64,000 bases of DNA from Chryseobacterium sp. MEBOG06 (GCF_021869765.1 NZ_CP084580.1:1364001-1428000), one strand, 5' to 3'. Shown: positions 9,692 through 18,259, numbered from the stretch's first letter. A program made the numbers and translations. Notes: generated by a model from the sequence alone, not told the origin.

Positions 9692-9699
9692 TAAATTTG
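9692..9699 (+). promoter_or_regulatory. Promoter -7 element of amt
   Basis: TAAATTTG, perfect TAnnTTTG, 13 bp before ATG 9712. It contains a TTG codon that would otherwise look like an upstream start. Confidence 0.4.
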
Positions 9700-9711
9700 A
9701 TAGGGTTAAAT

Positions 9712-11064
9712 ATGAATTTTATGAAAATAGGATTAAAATGGATCGTTTCATTCTCGGTTATTTCACTGGTAGCTGTCGGAGGTTTATTCTGGAATCCATC
9801 CTCGGATGTTGCCAATACCGGAGAGTTTTTAAGTGAAGATAAGATTGTGGGAGCAGATGTAGCCTGGATTTTGGCTGCTGCAGGACTTGTATTGCTGATG
9901 ACCCCGGGGCTTTCGTTTTTTTACGGAGGGATGGTTGGAAGGAAAAATGTGATTTCTACGATGCTTCAGAGCTTTATTGCTTTAGGAGTGATCTCTATTT
10001 TATGGGTGGTCGTTGGGTTTTCCCTTTCTTTTGGAGAATCGCTTGGATTCTCGTTTAAAGGTGTCCATTATGGGATTATAGGTAATCCTTTGAGCTATCC
10101 GTTTTTCAATAAGGTAGGAAGCCTGCCTCATTCTCAGATGGCTTCTACCATTCCCTTTATACTTTTTGCCCTTTTTCAGATGAAATTTGCAGTCATTACC
10201 CCTGCCATTATCACAGGTTCTTTTGCAGAGAGGGTACGTTTTATTTCCTATCTGTTGTTTATTGTTCTTTTCTGTATTTTCATTTATACCCCGCTTTGTC
10301 ATATGGTTTGGCATCCTGATGGCCTTCTGAACAAATATTTTGGAGTAAAAGATTTTGCAGGAGGAACCGTAGTGCATATGAGTGCCGGTTTTGCGGCGCT
10401 TGCAGGAGCTTTGGTAGTAGGAAACAGAAAAAATCCCCATCATGAACCATCCAATATTCCGTATGTGCTTTTAGGAACCGGAATGCTTTGGTTTGGCTGG
10501 TTTGGTTTTAATGCAGGATCGGCACTCAGTGCTTCTGCTTCTGCGGCTACAGCATTTGGAACCACTACTATTGCATCAGCATCTGCGATGATGACATGGA
10601 TATTTTTTGACAGAATCAATGGTAGAAGCGTTTCAGCACTGGGAGCCTGCATTGGAGCTGTAGTAGGATTGGTAGCGATCACGCCGGGATGTGGATTTGT
10701 AAGTATCGGGGAGAGCCTTTTTATAGGATTTTTAACCGCTGTAGTTTCTAATGTAATGGTCAACTGGAAAGCTTTAAAAAAGGTAGATGATACACTGGAT
10801 GTTTTTGCCTGCCATGGAGTAGGAGGAATTATGGGAATGATTCTGACAGCAGTTTTTGCTCATGGTGAAAAGGCAAGTCTCCTTCATGGAGGAATTAATG
10901 TATTTCTTCATCACATGGCTGCTTTGATTCTTGTTTCCTGTTTTACTTTTTTCGGATCATTGCTGCTATATAAAATTACAGATTCTATTATTACGCTGCG
11001 GGTATCTGAAGAATCCGAGAATAAGGGGCTGGACCTTTCTCAGCACGATGAAAGCCTGATGTGA
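9712..11064 (+). CDS. amt: Ammonium transporter (Amt/MEP/Rh)
   Basis: 450 aa integral membrane channel for ammonium/ammonia, with about 11 helices in the mature part plus an N-terminal hydrophobic segment. Diagnostic segments: TPGLSFFYGGMVGRKN near residue 65, HMVWHPDGLL near 200, DFAGGTVVHMSAGFAAL with the first pore histidine near 223, LWFGWFGFNAGSAL near 258, and FACHGVGGIMGMI with the second pore histidine near 368. The frame extends to a TTG at 9697, but that lies in the -7 box, so ATG 9712 (or 9721) is chosen. No glnK is adjacent, unlike many amt loci. Confidence 0.92.
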   Translation: MNFMKIGLKWIVSFSVISLVAVGGLFWNPSSDVANTGEFLSEDKIVGADVAWILAAAGLVLLMTPGLSFFYGGMVGRKNVISTMLQSFIALGVISILWVVVGFSLSFGESLGFSFKGVHYGIIGNPLSYPFFNKVGSLPHSQMASTIPFILFALFQMKFAVITPAIITGSFAERVRFISYLLFIVLFCIFIYTPLCHMVWHPDGLLNKYFGVKDFAGGTVVHMSAGFAALAGALVVGNRKNPHHEPSNIPYVLLGTGMLWFGWFGFNAGSALSASASAATAFGTTTIASASAMMTWIFFDRINGRSVSALGACIGAVVGLVAITPGCGFVSIGESLFIGFLTAVVSNVMVNWKALKKVDDTLDVFACHGVGGIMGMILTAVFAHGEKASLLHGGINVFLHHMAALILVSCFTFFGSLLLYKITDSIITLRVSEESENKGLDLSQHDESLM

Positions 11065-11131
11065 TGTTCTCCTGTTCCTAAATTATCACCAAAGCACAGT
11101 TAAATCCTGATTTTTATTAAGATTTATCATG

Positions 11132-11139
11132 TATCTTTG
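11132..11139 (+). promoter_or_regulatory. Promoter -7 element of sdaA
   Basis: TATCTTTG, perfect TAnnTTTG, 26 bp before ATG 11166. Confidence 0.4.
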
Positions 11140-11165
11140 CTTTTGAGGAAAATGAAGAATCATTT

Positions 11166-12584
11166 ATGGAATCTATATCGGTTTTTGAGATTATTAAAGT
11201 AGGAATAGGCCCGTCCAGTTCACACACGATGGGGCCCTGGAATGCAGCGTCTGCATTTATCAGAATTATAAAAAGAGAAAGGTCAATTGAAGAGGTGAAG
11301 GAGGTTTTCCTTGAATTTTTTGGCTCTCTAGCCAAAACCGGTATCGGACACGGAACGGATATCGCTGGAATGCTTGGGCTAAATGGAGAGGACTTTAAGA
11401 CCATCGATACTTCCAAAATTGACGAAAAAATAGAAAAGATAAAAAAAGAGCAGATTATTAACCTGGGTGGAGAGAAGGAAATTCCCTTTATCTATGGATA
11501 TCATTTGGTCCTGAATATGCAAAAATCACTCGATTTTCATCCAAACGGAATGATCTTTAGAGCGGTTTTTGAAGATGGAACAGAGCTTGTTCAGGATTTT
11601 TATTCTGTAGGAGGAGGTTTTATCGCGAGCCAGGAAAAAAACTCTATTCAAAAGGAGTGTGTACGTACCCTATATCCTTGTCATAAATCTTCGGATATTG
11701 TAAAATATTGTGAAAAACTGGGATTCAGCAGAATTTCAGATCTTATCTTAATCAATGAAGAAAGCTGGAGATCTCAGGAAGAAACAAGAAAGGAAGCTTT
11801 ATATATCTGGAGCCAGATCAAAGAATGTGTCTATAAAGGCGTAAATAAAGAAGGTATCCTTCCCGGTGGACTAAATGTTACCAGAAGAGCTGCGGGAATT
11901 AACAGAAAACTTCTTGGTGATAAGATCTACAAAAATAAAGACGAATGGTTCAAACTTGTAGTAGATGCTGAGGAGAACTTTACCAATATTAATAAATGGA
12001 TCGCGTGTTTTGCATTAGCTGTGAATGAAGAAAATGCAAGCTTTGGTAGAATTATTACAGCTCCTACTAACGGGGCGAGCGGAGTAATTCCGGCTGTTTT
12101 GATGTACGCACAGGCATTTACGTCATTCAAAAGTGAAGATGATATTGTAAGATTTCTGCTTGTGGCAGGAGAGATTGGAACATTATTTAAGAAAAATGCA
12201 ACCATCTCTGCAGCTATGGGAGGATGTCAGGCAGAAATAGGAGTGTCTTCAGCAATGGCTGCAGCGGGTCTTACTGAAATTTTAGGAGGAAGTGTAGGGC
12301 AAGTGCTTATGGCAGCAGAAATTGCAATGGAGCATCATCTTGGACTAACCTGTGATCCTATTAAAGGTCTTGTACAAATCCCATGTATTGAAAGAAATAC
12401 AATGGGAGCTATAAAAGCCATTACGGCAGCCAATATTGCCTTGGAAAGTGATCCCGCTAAAGCAAAAGTAACGTTGGATGAAGTTATTCAGACGATGTGG
12501 GAAACGGCTCAGGCAATGAGTGATCGTTTTAAAGAAACTTCTGAAGGAGGGCTGGCTATTGCCGTTAACGTTCCTGAGTGCTAG
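11166..12584 (+). CDS. sdaA: L-serine ammonia-lyase (iron-sulfur, single chain)
   Basis: 472 aa, matching the one-chain bacterial L-serine dehydratase that converts L-serine to pyruvate and ammonia using a 4Fe-4S cluster. Beta-domain hallmark GIGPSSSHTMGPWNAA lies at residues 13-28; the catalytic alpha domain shows ITAPTNGASGVIPA near 297, GGCQAEIGVSSAMAAAG near 350 and CDPIKGLVQIPCIERN near 393, with the cluster cysteines. Its position after the ammonium transporter puts two ammonia-related functions together, though they have separate promoters. Confidence 0.92.
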   Translation: MESISVFEIIKVGIGPSSSHTMGPWNAASAFIRIIKRERSIEEVKEVFLEFFGSLAKTGIGHGTDIAGMLGLNGEDFKTIDTSKIDEKIEKIKKEQIINLGGEKEIPFIYGYHLVLNMQKSLDFHPNGMIFRAVFEDGTELVQDFYSVGGGFIASQEKNSIQKECVRTLYPCHKSSDIVKYCEKLGFSRISDLILINEESWRSQEETRKEALYIWSQIKECVYKGVNKEGILPGGLNVTRRAAGINRKLLGDKIYKNKDEWFKLVVDAEENFTNINKWIACFALAVNEENASFGRIITAPTNGASGVIPAVLMYAQAFTSFKSEDDIVRFLLVAGEIGTLFKKNATISAAMGGCQAEIGVSSAMAAAGLTEILGGSVGQVLMAAEIAMEHHLGLTCDPIKGLVQIPCIERNTMGAIKAITAANIALESDPAKAKVTLDEVIQTMWETAQAMSDRFKETSEGGLAIAVNVPEC

Positions 12585-12614
12585 AACCAATCATTTTAAA
12601 AATATAAAATATTA

Positions 12615-12653
12615 GACTGCACCCAAAAAGTTAGACACTTTTTAGGGGCAGTC
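12615..12653. repeat. 39-bp imperfect palindrome resembling abutted IS3-family ends
   Basis: Arms 12615-12631 and 12637-12653 match at 15 of 17 positions around the loop TAGAC. Each arm, read outward-in (GACTGCACCCAAAAAGT and GACTGCCCCTAAAAAGT), resembles terminal inverted repeats of IS3/IS150-type elements. No transposase frame lies nearby. Could be a miniature remnant or a bidirectional hairpin; there is no T run directly after it. Confidence 0.4.
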
Positions 12654-12762
12654 CATATCTAAGGATTTTTTTATAATATTTTACATAGCCTGCTTAGCTA
12701 AAACTTAAATTTTTTTTTTGTTGAACAACTGTGTTTTTCCATTCAGTGTAAGCTATATCAGC

Positions 12763-14172
12763 TTATTTTTTCTGTGCTGGTAAAGTTGTTTTGTCTGCTT
12801 CAAATACAGGATATTCATAATCCCTGTCATATATCAAATTCAGGACAGCCAGGAATAATTGATTGTGTGGAAAATTTTTACCATTCACAGTTATAGCAAA
12901 GGATAGTTTATCATTCGGCTGATAAGATACAGTGGAGTGAGTACCGGCTGTATCACCACCATGACCGTAGGATATAATATTATAGAATGGCATTTTAATG
13001 ATTCCGGTCCCGAATATCTTTTCATTCTCATCTGAAATCATCATTTTCAGAGTATTTTCATCAATGAACTGTCCATTGAATAATGCGTTAATAAAGATAT
13101 TCATATCTTCCGTAGTAGATGCGATATCTCCCAATCCTATGCAGTTATGAAAATCAAAATCCTTCACTTTAACCCAATTGCCTTTGGAGAATTCATAAGA
13201 TTTAAAAATATTCTGAACATTATCAAGCACTGAAAAAGTATGTTTCATATTGGCTTTTTTCAAGATGTTTTCCTTTAAAATTACATTGTAAGGCTTGTTG
13301 TATAATTTTTCCAGGATTCTGCTTAATAGGAAATAAGCTGAGTTAGAGTATTGCATTTTTTGTCCTGGCTTAAAACTTACGCCATCTTTTATTATAACAT
13401 CAATAATAGCCTTATCACCGACCGGTTTTCCAAAAAGCCAATTGTTTTCAATAGATTTTCCTACATAATCTCCCAATCCGCTGGTATGATTAAGCATGCT
13501 TTTAATAGTAATGTTTTCAGCATCAGGGATTTCGGGATAAAATTTTGAAAGTTTGTCACTCAGGCTGAGTTTATTCTGCTCTACCAGCTGAAGAAGCATA
13601 ACAGCAGTGATAAGTTTGCTGACAGAGCCTATCTGATATAAGGTGTTTTTGTCATGAGTGACATTTTTTAGCTGCTTCTGGCCAAAGTCTTTACGGTAGA
13701 CTTCAGAACCATTTCTGAAAATAGATACACTTCCGATGCCCTGATTTTCTTCAGCGATATAATCCAGAAAGCTGTCGATTTTTTTTGTGTTGATTGCTTT
13801 TCCATTGAGATAAGGAATATCTGTAGTTTTTTGTACTTCTCTGAATAAATTTAAAGGTAAGCTTTTACCTTTCTGGGTAAGGTTTCCTTCAAAATGATTG
13901 TCTTTAAATGTCCCTTTATAAGAAGCATTTATCTTTTGGATTTCGAAACTAAGTTCATTATTAATGAAAGCAGTTTTTTCTGAATAGAGGTATTCCTTGC
14001 TCTGCTTTGGACTGCTCAGAGACGAAGTGTAGCCTTCTTTTTCTTTTTTAATCTTGAGGATTACAGGAAGTTTCATACTTTGGATGTCCAGTTCTCCGTT
14101 CCAGATGCCTTCAATTTGGGCATGACAAAGGTGTGCCAGAAAGACCAGCACGAATAATAATTTGATTTTCAT
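12763..14172 (-). CDS. Exported serine hydrolase (class C beta-lactamase fold)
   Basis: 469 aa. Signal peptide at residues 1-19 (LLFVLVFLAHLCHAQ). Residues about 20-115 form a beta-rich N-terminal domain; a serine beta-lactamase-like/penicillin-binding domain follows, with SxxK as SVSK near residue 185 (QIGSVSKLITAVML), YSN as MQYSNSAYF near 275, and HGG as YGHGGDTAGTH near 400 in place of KTG. Such proteins are usually esterases or D-amino peptidases rather than resistance enzymes. It is followed downstream by the 12615-12653 palindrome. Confidence 0.85.
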   Translation of the reverse strand: MKIKLLFVLVFLAHLCHAQIEGIWNGELDIQSMKLPVILKIKKEKEGYTSSLSSPKQSKEYLYSEKTAFINNELSFEIQKINASYKGTFKDNHFEGNLTQKGKSLPLNLFREVQKTTDIPYLNGKAINTKKIDSFLDYIAEENQGIGSVSIFRNGSEVYRKDFGQKQLKNVTHDKNTLYQIGSVSKLITAVMLLQLVEQNKLSLSDKLSKFYPEIPDAENITIKSMLNHTSGLGDYVGKSIENNWLFGKPVGDKAIIDVIIKDGVSFKPGQKMQYSNSAYFLLSRILEKLYNKPYNVILKENILKKANMKHTFSVLDNVQNIFKSYEFSKGNWVKVKDFDFHNCIGLGDIASTTEDMNIFINALFNGQFIDENTLKMMISDENEKIFGTGIIKMPFYNIISYGHGGDTAGTHSTVSYQPNDKLSFAITVNGKNFPHNQLFLAVLNLIYDRDYEYPVFEADKTTLPAQKK

Positions 14173-14179
14173 GGTATTG

Positions 14180-14761
14180 TTAAATAAAGTTAGTCGTTAT
14201 GATCTGGCAGATTATAGTACTGATCAGTGCTACCACTGCAAACAGAACGATATGCTGCCATTTTTTGATATTGGTGGCTGTTTTAAAGCCGTTATAAAAA
14301 ATTACAATGCTATAAGTTAAAACCAGAATACTGAATATGCCCATCATCATCATCATCGACATATCTATTAGTGGAATAGAATCAGTAGGATTTTTCGAGT
14401 AGGCGGCCATGTTTTTTTTAGCAGAATCTATAAAGGGAATCTTATAAGCAGGTTGTAAAATAACCAGGACAAGCTGTGAAATTAAGACGGTATTGATAAT
14501 ATCTATAAGCCTTGTTTTACTATTTAAGATTTTACCCAGTATAAAAAGAATAATAATGGAAGACGAAAAACTGGCTAAGGTAGAAATAGCTATGGCTTGA
14601 AAAGAAATTTCTTTTAAATTACTTATTCTGTATATGCTTGAGAAAGTAGTACCTGTCCAATATCCTGCTATAATAGAAATAATTACAGTGAGAATACCTA
14701 TCAACAGGAGTAGTTTTTCATCAAATTTTTCAAATGGATTAAAAATGGTTTTCCAGTTCAT
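14180..14761 (-). CDS. Yip1-like integral membrane protein
   Basis: 193 aa with about five hydrophobic segments (near residues 17-38, 50-78, 87-107, 135-155, 170-192). The start MNWKTIFNPFEKFDEKL and the overall pattern fit Yip1-family membrane proteins of Bacteroidota, but the match is loose. It lies 10 bp downstream of the DUF2089 gene and 7 bp upstream of the serine hydrolase gene, so the three likely form one operon. Function unknown. Confidence 0.55.
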   Translation of the reverse strand: MNWKTIFNPFEKFDEKLLLLIGILTVIISIIAGYWTGTTFSSIYRISNLKEISFQAIAISTLASFSSSIIILFILGKILNSKTRLIDIINTVLISQLVLVILQPAYKIPFIDSAKKNMAAYSKNPTDSIPLIDMSMMMMMGIFSILVLTYSIVIFYNGFKTATNIKKWQHIVLFAVVALISTIICQIITTNFI

Positions 14762-14771
14762 TAGAATGAGT

Positions 14772-15044
14772 TTACAGGTTAGTTTTTAGTTGATCAATCT
14801 TTGTAATAAGGTCATCCATTTTATTCCTCATAGTCGGGTAAGAAAGGTTAGCCTGTTTGGCCATTTCTTTAATGCTTCCGCTGGATAAGAAAAAGTTGAG
14901 AATAAAATCCTGTTCTTCACGGTTTAGTTTCAGGAGAACAGGAAGTTCATAATCACCACTGACTTCCGTTTTACAGCTCGGACATTTCATTTGGCTTACG
15001 TTCAGGGTATGATCACAACTTGGACAGATTATGGGTAGCTTCAT
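14772..15044 (-). CDS. DUF2089 family zinc-ribbon/HTH protein
   Basis: 90 aa. Two CxxC pairs near the N-terminus (CPSC at 8-11, CPSC at 20-23) make a zinc ribbon; residues 38-85 contain the DUF2089 helix-turn-helix (LNREEQDFILNFFLSSGSIK then NLSYPTMRNKMDDL). Such small proteins are thought to regulate the membrane protein gene next to them. Here it is first in a cluster with the Yip1-like gene and the serine hydrolase, so it may control both. Confidence 0.82.
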   Translation of the reverse strand: MKLPIICPSCDHTLNVSQMKCPSCKTEVSGDYELPVLLKLNREEQDFILNFFLSSGSIKEMAKQANLSYPTMRNKMDDLITKIDQLKTNL

Positions 15045-15422
15045 GGATTATTTTTTTACGAAAGTAATGTTTTTTTTAATAAAGTTAAAATGTTTTTTAA
15101 TTTTATTAAAATTAATTGTAAAAAAGACCAGAAGAAAGAAAAATTTCGAGATGAAATAGACTTCCAGTAAGATGAATAAATGTGTAGAAGTAGTAGTGTT
15201 ATAAATCTAAGAATATCTTTTCTGAATAGATAAGTTTAAATTCCTTCGGAATAACAAAATCTGCATACAGTAAGTACCACTCTTGTTATTCTGAAGGGAT
15301 TATAGTATTTTGTAGTATTGATTTGAAAATCAGAGGTTTTATGTATTTTAAAAACTGTATTTTAAAAATTGAAATAAGGCAGATGAAAATGAAATAAATC
15401 TTCAGTTTCTCCGCGGGATGTT
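15045..15422. other. Intergenic region with a dispersed-type inverted repeat
   Basis: 378 bp with no coding frame. It contains one clear inverted repeat (15240-15300), listed separately. Confidence 0.5.
15240..15300. repeat. Inverted repeat (CCTTC...GAAGG type)
   Basis: Arms 15240-15257 and 15283-15300 match at 16 of 18 positions (ATTCCTTCGGAATAACAA and the complement of TTGTTATTCTGAAGGGAT), separated by 25 bp. It looks like a dispersed intergenic palindromic repeat rather than a terminator, as no T run follows. Confidence 0.5.
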
Positions 15423-16265
15423 TTATCTTAAAATTCCTCTGATTCTGTTGGCATTAGTAATCAACTCTTCAAGATATTCATAGTTTTCTTTTTCCAGAGC
15501 AGATTTGAATTTTCTGAGCTGGGTGATATGCTCATTCAGTACATCCAGTACATTTTCCTTATTCTGTTTAAAGATTGGAACCCACATCTCAGGGTGAGAT
15601 TTGGCCAAACGTACGGTACTTGAAAAACCAGAGCTGGCAAGCTGAAAAATAGTTTCTTCTTCGCGTTCCTTTTCCAGTACGGTATTGGCAAGGGCATAAG
15701 AGGTTATATGGGAAATGTGGGAAATATAAGCGGTATGGATGTCATGGTCTTCTGCATTCATGTAGATCATGTGCATATCTAAAGCTTCAACTATTTTTTC
15801 AACCGTTTGTAATGCATCTTCTGCAGATTCTTCTTTATTGCAGATCACTCCGGCCTTTCCCGAGAAACTTTCAGCAATAGCTGATTTTGGACCGCTGTTT
15901 TCTGTACCCCACATCGGGTGAAAGGCTACAAATCTTGATCGCTTAGGATGGTCTTTTACGGCTTTTACGATACCTGCTTTTGTAGAACCTGCATCCATCA
16001 CCGTCTGGTGGTCTGATATAAGATCCAAAACTCCCGGCAGTATTTTTCGGGCAGCATCCACGGGAATGGCAATAATAATGAGATCAGAATCTTTCACACC
16101 TTGCTCAAGGTCAGCTCCGGCATCAATTATTTTCAATTCCAGGGCTTCATCAATATGCTGTTTATCATTATCAATTCCATAGATGAAGTCCGCAATGCCT
16201 TTTTCTCTCAGCTTCAAAGCCATTGAACCTCCGATTAATCCTATTCCGATAATACCTATTTTCAT
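15423..16265 (-). CDS. tyrA: Prephenate dehydrogenase
   Basis: 280 aa. Converts prephenate to 4-hydroxyphenylpyruvate with NAD(P)+ in tyrosine synthesis. The Rossmann loop GIGLIGGSMA is at residues 6-15; IPVDAA near 90, FHPMWGTENSGP near 118, and HDIHTAYISHISHITSYAL near 173-192 with the catalytic histidine region. No chorismate mutase or ACT domain is fused. Upstream on the same strand are a possible leader peptide with three consecutive Tyr codons (16335-16391) and a strong terminator (16286-16311), so the gene is probably controlled by transcription attenuation in response to tyrosyl-tRNA. Confidence 0.92.
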   Translation of the reverse strand: MKIGIIGIGLIGGSMALKLREKGIADFIYGIDNDKQHIDEALELKIIDAGADLEQGVKDSDLIIIAIPVDAARKILPGVLDLISDHQTVMDAGSTKAGIVKAVKDHPKRSRFVAFHPMWGTENSGPKSAIAESFSGKAGVICNKEESAEDALQTVEKIVEALDMHMIYMNAEDHDIHTAYISHISHITSYALANTVLEKEREEETIFQLASSGFSSTVRLAKSHPEMWVPIFKQNKENVLDVLNEHITQLRKFKSALEKENYEYLEELITNANRIRGILR

Positions 16266-16285
16266 CTTTTAAACTTTTTGTAAAT

Positions 16286-16311
16286 AAAAAAACCTCGTCA
16301 AGGACGAGGTT
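16286..16311 (-). terminator. Attenuator-type terminator in the tyrA leader
   Basis: On the minus strand AACCTCGTC (16311-16303) pairs with GACGAGGTT (16299-16291) through a CTT loop, followed by T at 16292-16286. It lies 21 bp before the tyrA ATG, inside the leader transcript rather than after a gene. Confidence 0.8.
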
Positions 16312-16334
16312 GTAAGTTATGTTCATAAGAATCC

Positions 16335-16391
16335 CTATCCCAGTTCTGAGTTAAAAATTCTATAATAATATGTTCCGTTGTTGAAATTCAC
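16335..16391 (-). CDS. Putative Tyr-rich leader peptide of tyrA
   Basis: GTG 16391 to TAG 16335, encoding 18 aa: MNFNNGTYYYRIFNSELG. Codons 8-10 are TAT TAT TAT and two Phe codons flank them. It is placed between a -7-like box (TACCTTCG, 16403-16396, four bases before the GTG) and the leader terminator. Ribosome stalling at the Tyr codons under tyrosyl-tRNA shortage is the expected regulatory signal. A GGGATAGG stretch over the stop codon (16341-16334) could pair imperfectly with CCTCGTCC of the terminator 5' arm. Confidence 0.6.
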   Translation of the reverse strand: MNFNNGTYYYRIFNSELG

Positions 16392-16395
16392 GAAG

Positions 16396-16403
16396 CGAAG
16401 GTA
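16396..16403 (-). promoter_or_regulatory. Promoter -7-like element of the tyrA leader
   Basis: TACCTTCG on the minus strand, one mismatch to TAnnTTTG, four bases before the leader GTG; the same four-base spacing is seen at the first ilv leader. No TTG is found at the expected -33 position. Confidence 0.35.
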
Positions 16404-16468
16404 TAAAATTTTTTTTAAACTTTAAAAATTTCTTATCTAAATTATATATGGATAGCATCTATAAAGGC

Positions 16469-16720
16469 CTAATCAGCACTGTGGGTAATGGTTCTTTTCA
16501 CATCACTGCTTTTTTGTTCCAGCTCTAAAGTGGTAACGTCGCCTGCAAACTGGAAATCAATTTCAATTTTGTTGGAAGATACTTTATAACTGATCAGATC
16601 CAAACCATCCTGATTGATTTCTTTGTTTATACTTTGCTTTGGCAGCTCTGCCATCAGAAGTTCTGCTGATTCTACTTCTTTTTCCTTAATGGTTTTCTGA
16701 TATCCGTTATCACCAAACAC
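16469..16720 (-). pseudogene. Short hypothetical frame, possible 3' remnant
   Basis: 83 codons from a GTG at 16720; the open frame continues about 20 codons further upstream without an ATG and then meets a stop. The product is polar, alternating beta-like (ISYKVSSNKIEIDFQFAG), with no recognised domain. Lack of a good start and its position beside the SUFU gene suggest the tail of a decayed gene, but a small real gene cannot be excluded. Confidence 0.3.
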
Positions 16721-16920
16721 TACTTCTAAATTAGCTATACTAAGAAAAGATATAGGATTATTTACCTTCCTATATCAGTCTTGATTGCATTTCGGAAGAG
16801 AGCATGATGCTCGCATCAGCACAAGGAGGGCTATCCATTCAGTTTCTCCTGCTCAATTTTCTTCAAAGTCACAGTAAATCCGGAATAACTTTCTCATGGT
16901 TTTTTGTAAAAATGACCAAT

Positions 16921-17466
16921 TTAAAATGACCAGATATAGGGCTCTCGCTTTAAATCCCAAAGATCATCCACTGTCTTTTCTTCCATAAATTCTTCAAAGA
17001 GATCCCATCCTTTCTCCCTTATCAAATCAGCTTCTTCCCTGTAAATTGGAACTATGAGTAGAAAAATTACAGATTTGTCTTCTAATTCTAATTGCTGTAA
17101 ATCGTCGTAAAAATAAAATGGGAAAGTGAAATACAAAGAGTCCATTTGGGTTTCAGAAGTCATCGTAAAATCAAAGGATATCACATCTCCCTTTTGGACT
17201 CCCTTTTTATTGTCAATTAGATATTCTGAAAAAGCTGTTAAAAACGATGCAATTTCATTCTCGTTATATTGTGAGAGGCAAACCAAGACAAATTCTATGC
17301 TATAATCTGTGAAATACCTGTTCAATCCTAATGTTGTATAAGTTCGTGTCCCTCCAAATGGAATGTTATCGTAAAAGGATATAGTATGATTATATCTTTT
17401 ATTTTTTATATCTGCTCTTCTGGATATTTTACCGATATACTTTTCTAAATGTTCTGTTATTTTCAT
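16921..17466 (-). CDS. Suppressor-of-fused (SUFU) domain protein
   Basis: 181 aa, soluble. Matches the bacterial SUFU family: YTTLGLNRYF near residue 43, EFVLVCLSQ near 58, a central hydrophobic FTFPFYFYDDLQQLELEDKS near 112, VIFLLIVPIYREEADLI near 133, GWDLFEEFMEE near 152, and the closing DLKREPYIW. In bacteria SUFU proteins are commonly immunity proteins beside polymorphic toxins. No toxin gene is recognisable here, so it may be an orphan immunity gene. The following 1.3 kb is gene-poor and unlike the core regions. Confidence 0.75.
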   Translation of the reverse strand: MKITEHLEKYIGKISRRADIKNKRYNHTISFYDNIPFGGTRTYTTLGLNRYFTDYSIEFVLVCLSQYNENEIASFLTAFSEYLIDNKKGVQKGDVISFDFTMTSETQMDSLYFTFPFYFYDDLQQLELEDKSVIFLLIVPIYREEADLIREKGWDLFEEFMEEKTVDDLWDLKREPYIWSF

Positions 17467-18233
17467 TATTTACTGTTTTTATAGGTATAGAATGTTATAA
17501 TTTCAACTGTATAATTCACTTTCTGTGGCAGGAAAGTACAATGTGAATGAACAAATCGCTTTACCATATCCGGGAAAGAAATGATACATTTACTATTGTA
17601 CAATAATTCTGTACGGATGTCTATATTGCATGGCGTAAATACAATATGCATACACTAATTTTTCTTCATGCTGATAGAGCTTTTATGTAAATAATTTAGG
17701 ATTTATTTATACTTTATAACCGTAATTGAAAAACATTCTTTTCATATGATTTAATGACGAAATTATTTCAGTAAAAAGCAGTTGAAGAAATCGTTTTATT
17801 CATTTTTATTGAGATTTGTATTTAAATATATTGTATTGGATATCAGGGGTAAGTGATGGGGGGATTCTTCATCTGTTATTATGAAAATAGCATTACGGGA
17901 CTTTCTTTGCAGGAGAGAGGCGGCCTGCAGATTACAGGTTGTTGCTTCCTGCATACAATATGCATGCAATATGCATACAATATATATGCATATGTACACA
18001 TTACGGGACTGCTTATTGGAGTTCTGCTGAAAACCAATGCGCCCTGTATTTTTCATGATTTCGTTCGGGTACTTTAAAAGTGGCTGCCCGGACTTTATTT
18101 TATAATAACAGTTGGAGGAAAATTGGTCCATGAAGAGTGATGGGTATATAAATGTTTTGCTGGAAATAGAAAGCAGCAGAGTGGAAGACCCCGTAATTTT
18201 TTATTATTTTTCAATCTTATATCATGCTTTAAA
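17467..18233. other. Gene-poor AT-rich region with short direct repeats
   Basis: No convincing coding frame on either strand. It contains a low-complexity block of tgcatacaat-type repeats (about 17950-18000) and two copies of ATTACGGGACT (near 17892 and 18000). Codon-like frames in this stretch look like chance opens. Confidence 0.4.
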
Positions 18234-18259
18234 CTGTTAATATTCCCGAATAATAACAG
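18234..18259. promoter_or_regulatory. Palindrome copy P1 (operator-like, with decayed promoter)
   Basis: 26-bp palindrome with outer CTGTTA/TAACAG and inner TATTC-CC-GAATA. Downstream, where copies P2, P3 and P5 have TTG, this one has TTA at 18268-18270, and no good TAnnTTTG follows. Probably a relic copy of the module. Confidence 0.5.

Noticed and set aside
11150..11203. Short Leu-rich frame overlapping the sdaA start as a leader peptide
   Set aside because: It overlaps the start of sdaA out of frame and no terminator follows, so it lacks the attenuator layout.
17466..17651. 61-codon minus-strand frame next to the SUFU gene
   Set aside because: No known domain, odd composition, ends on the SUFU start; likely a chance frame.
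17796..18131. 111-codon frame on the minus strand in the gene-poor island
   Set aside because: Covers the low-complexity repeat block, has no domain or signal, and overlaps an opposite-strand frame of similar poor quality; composition looks non-coding.
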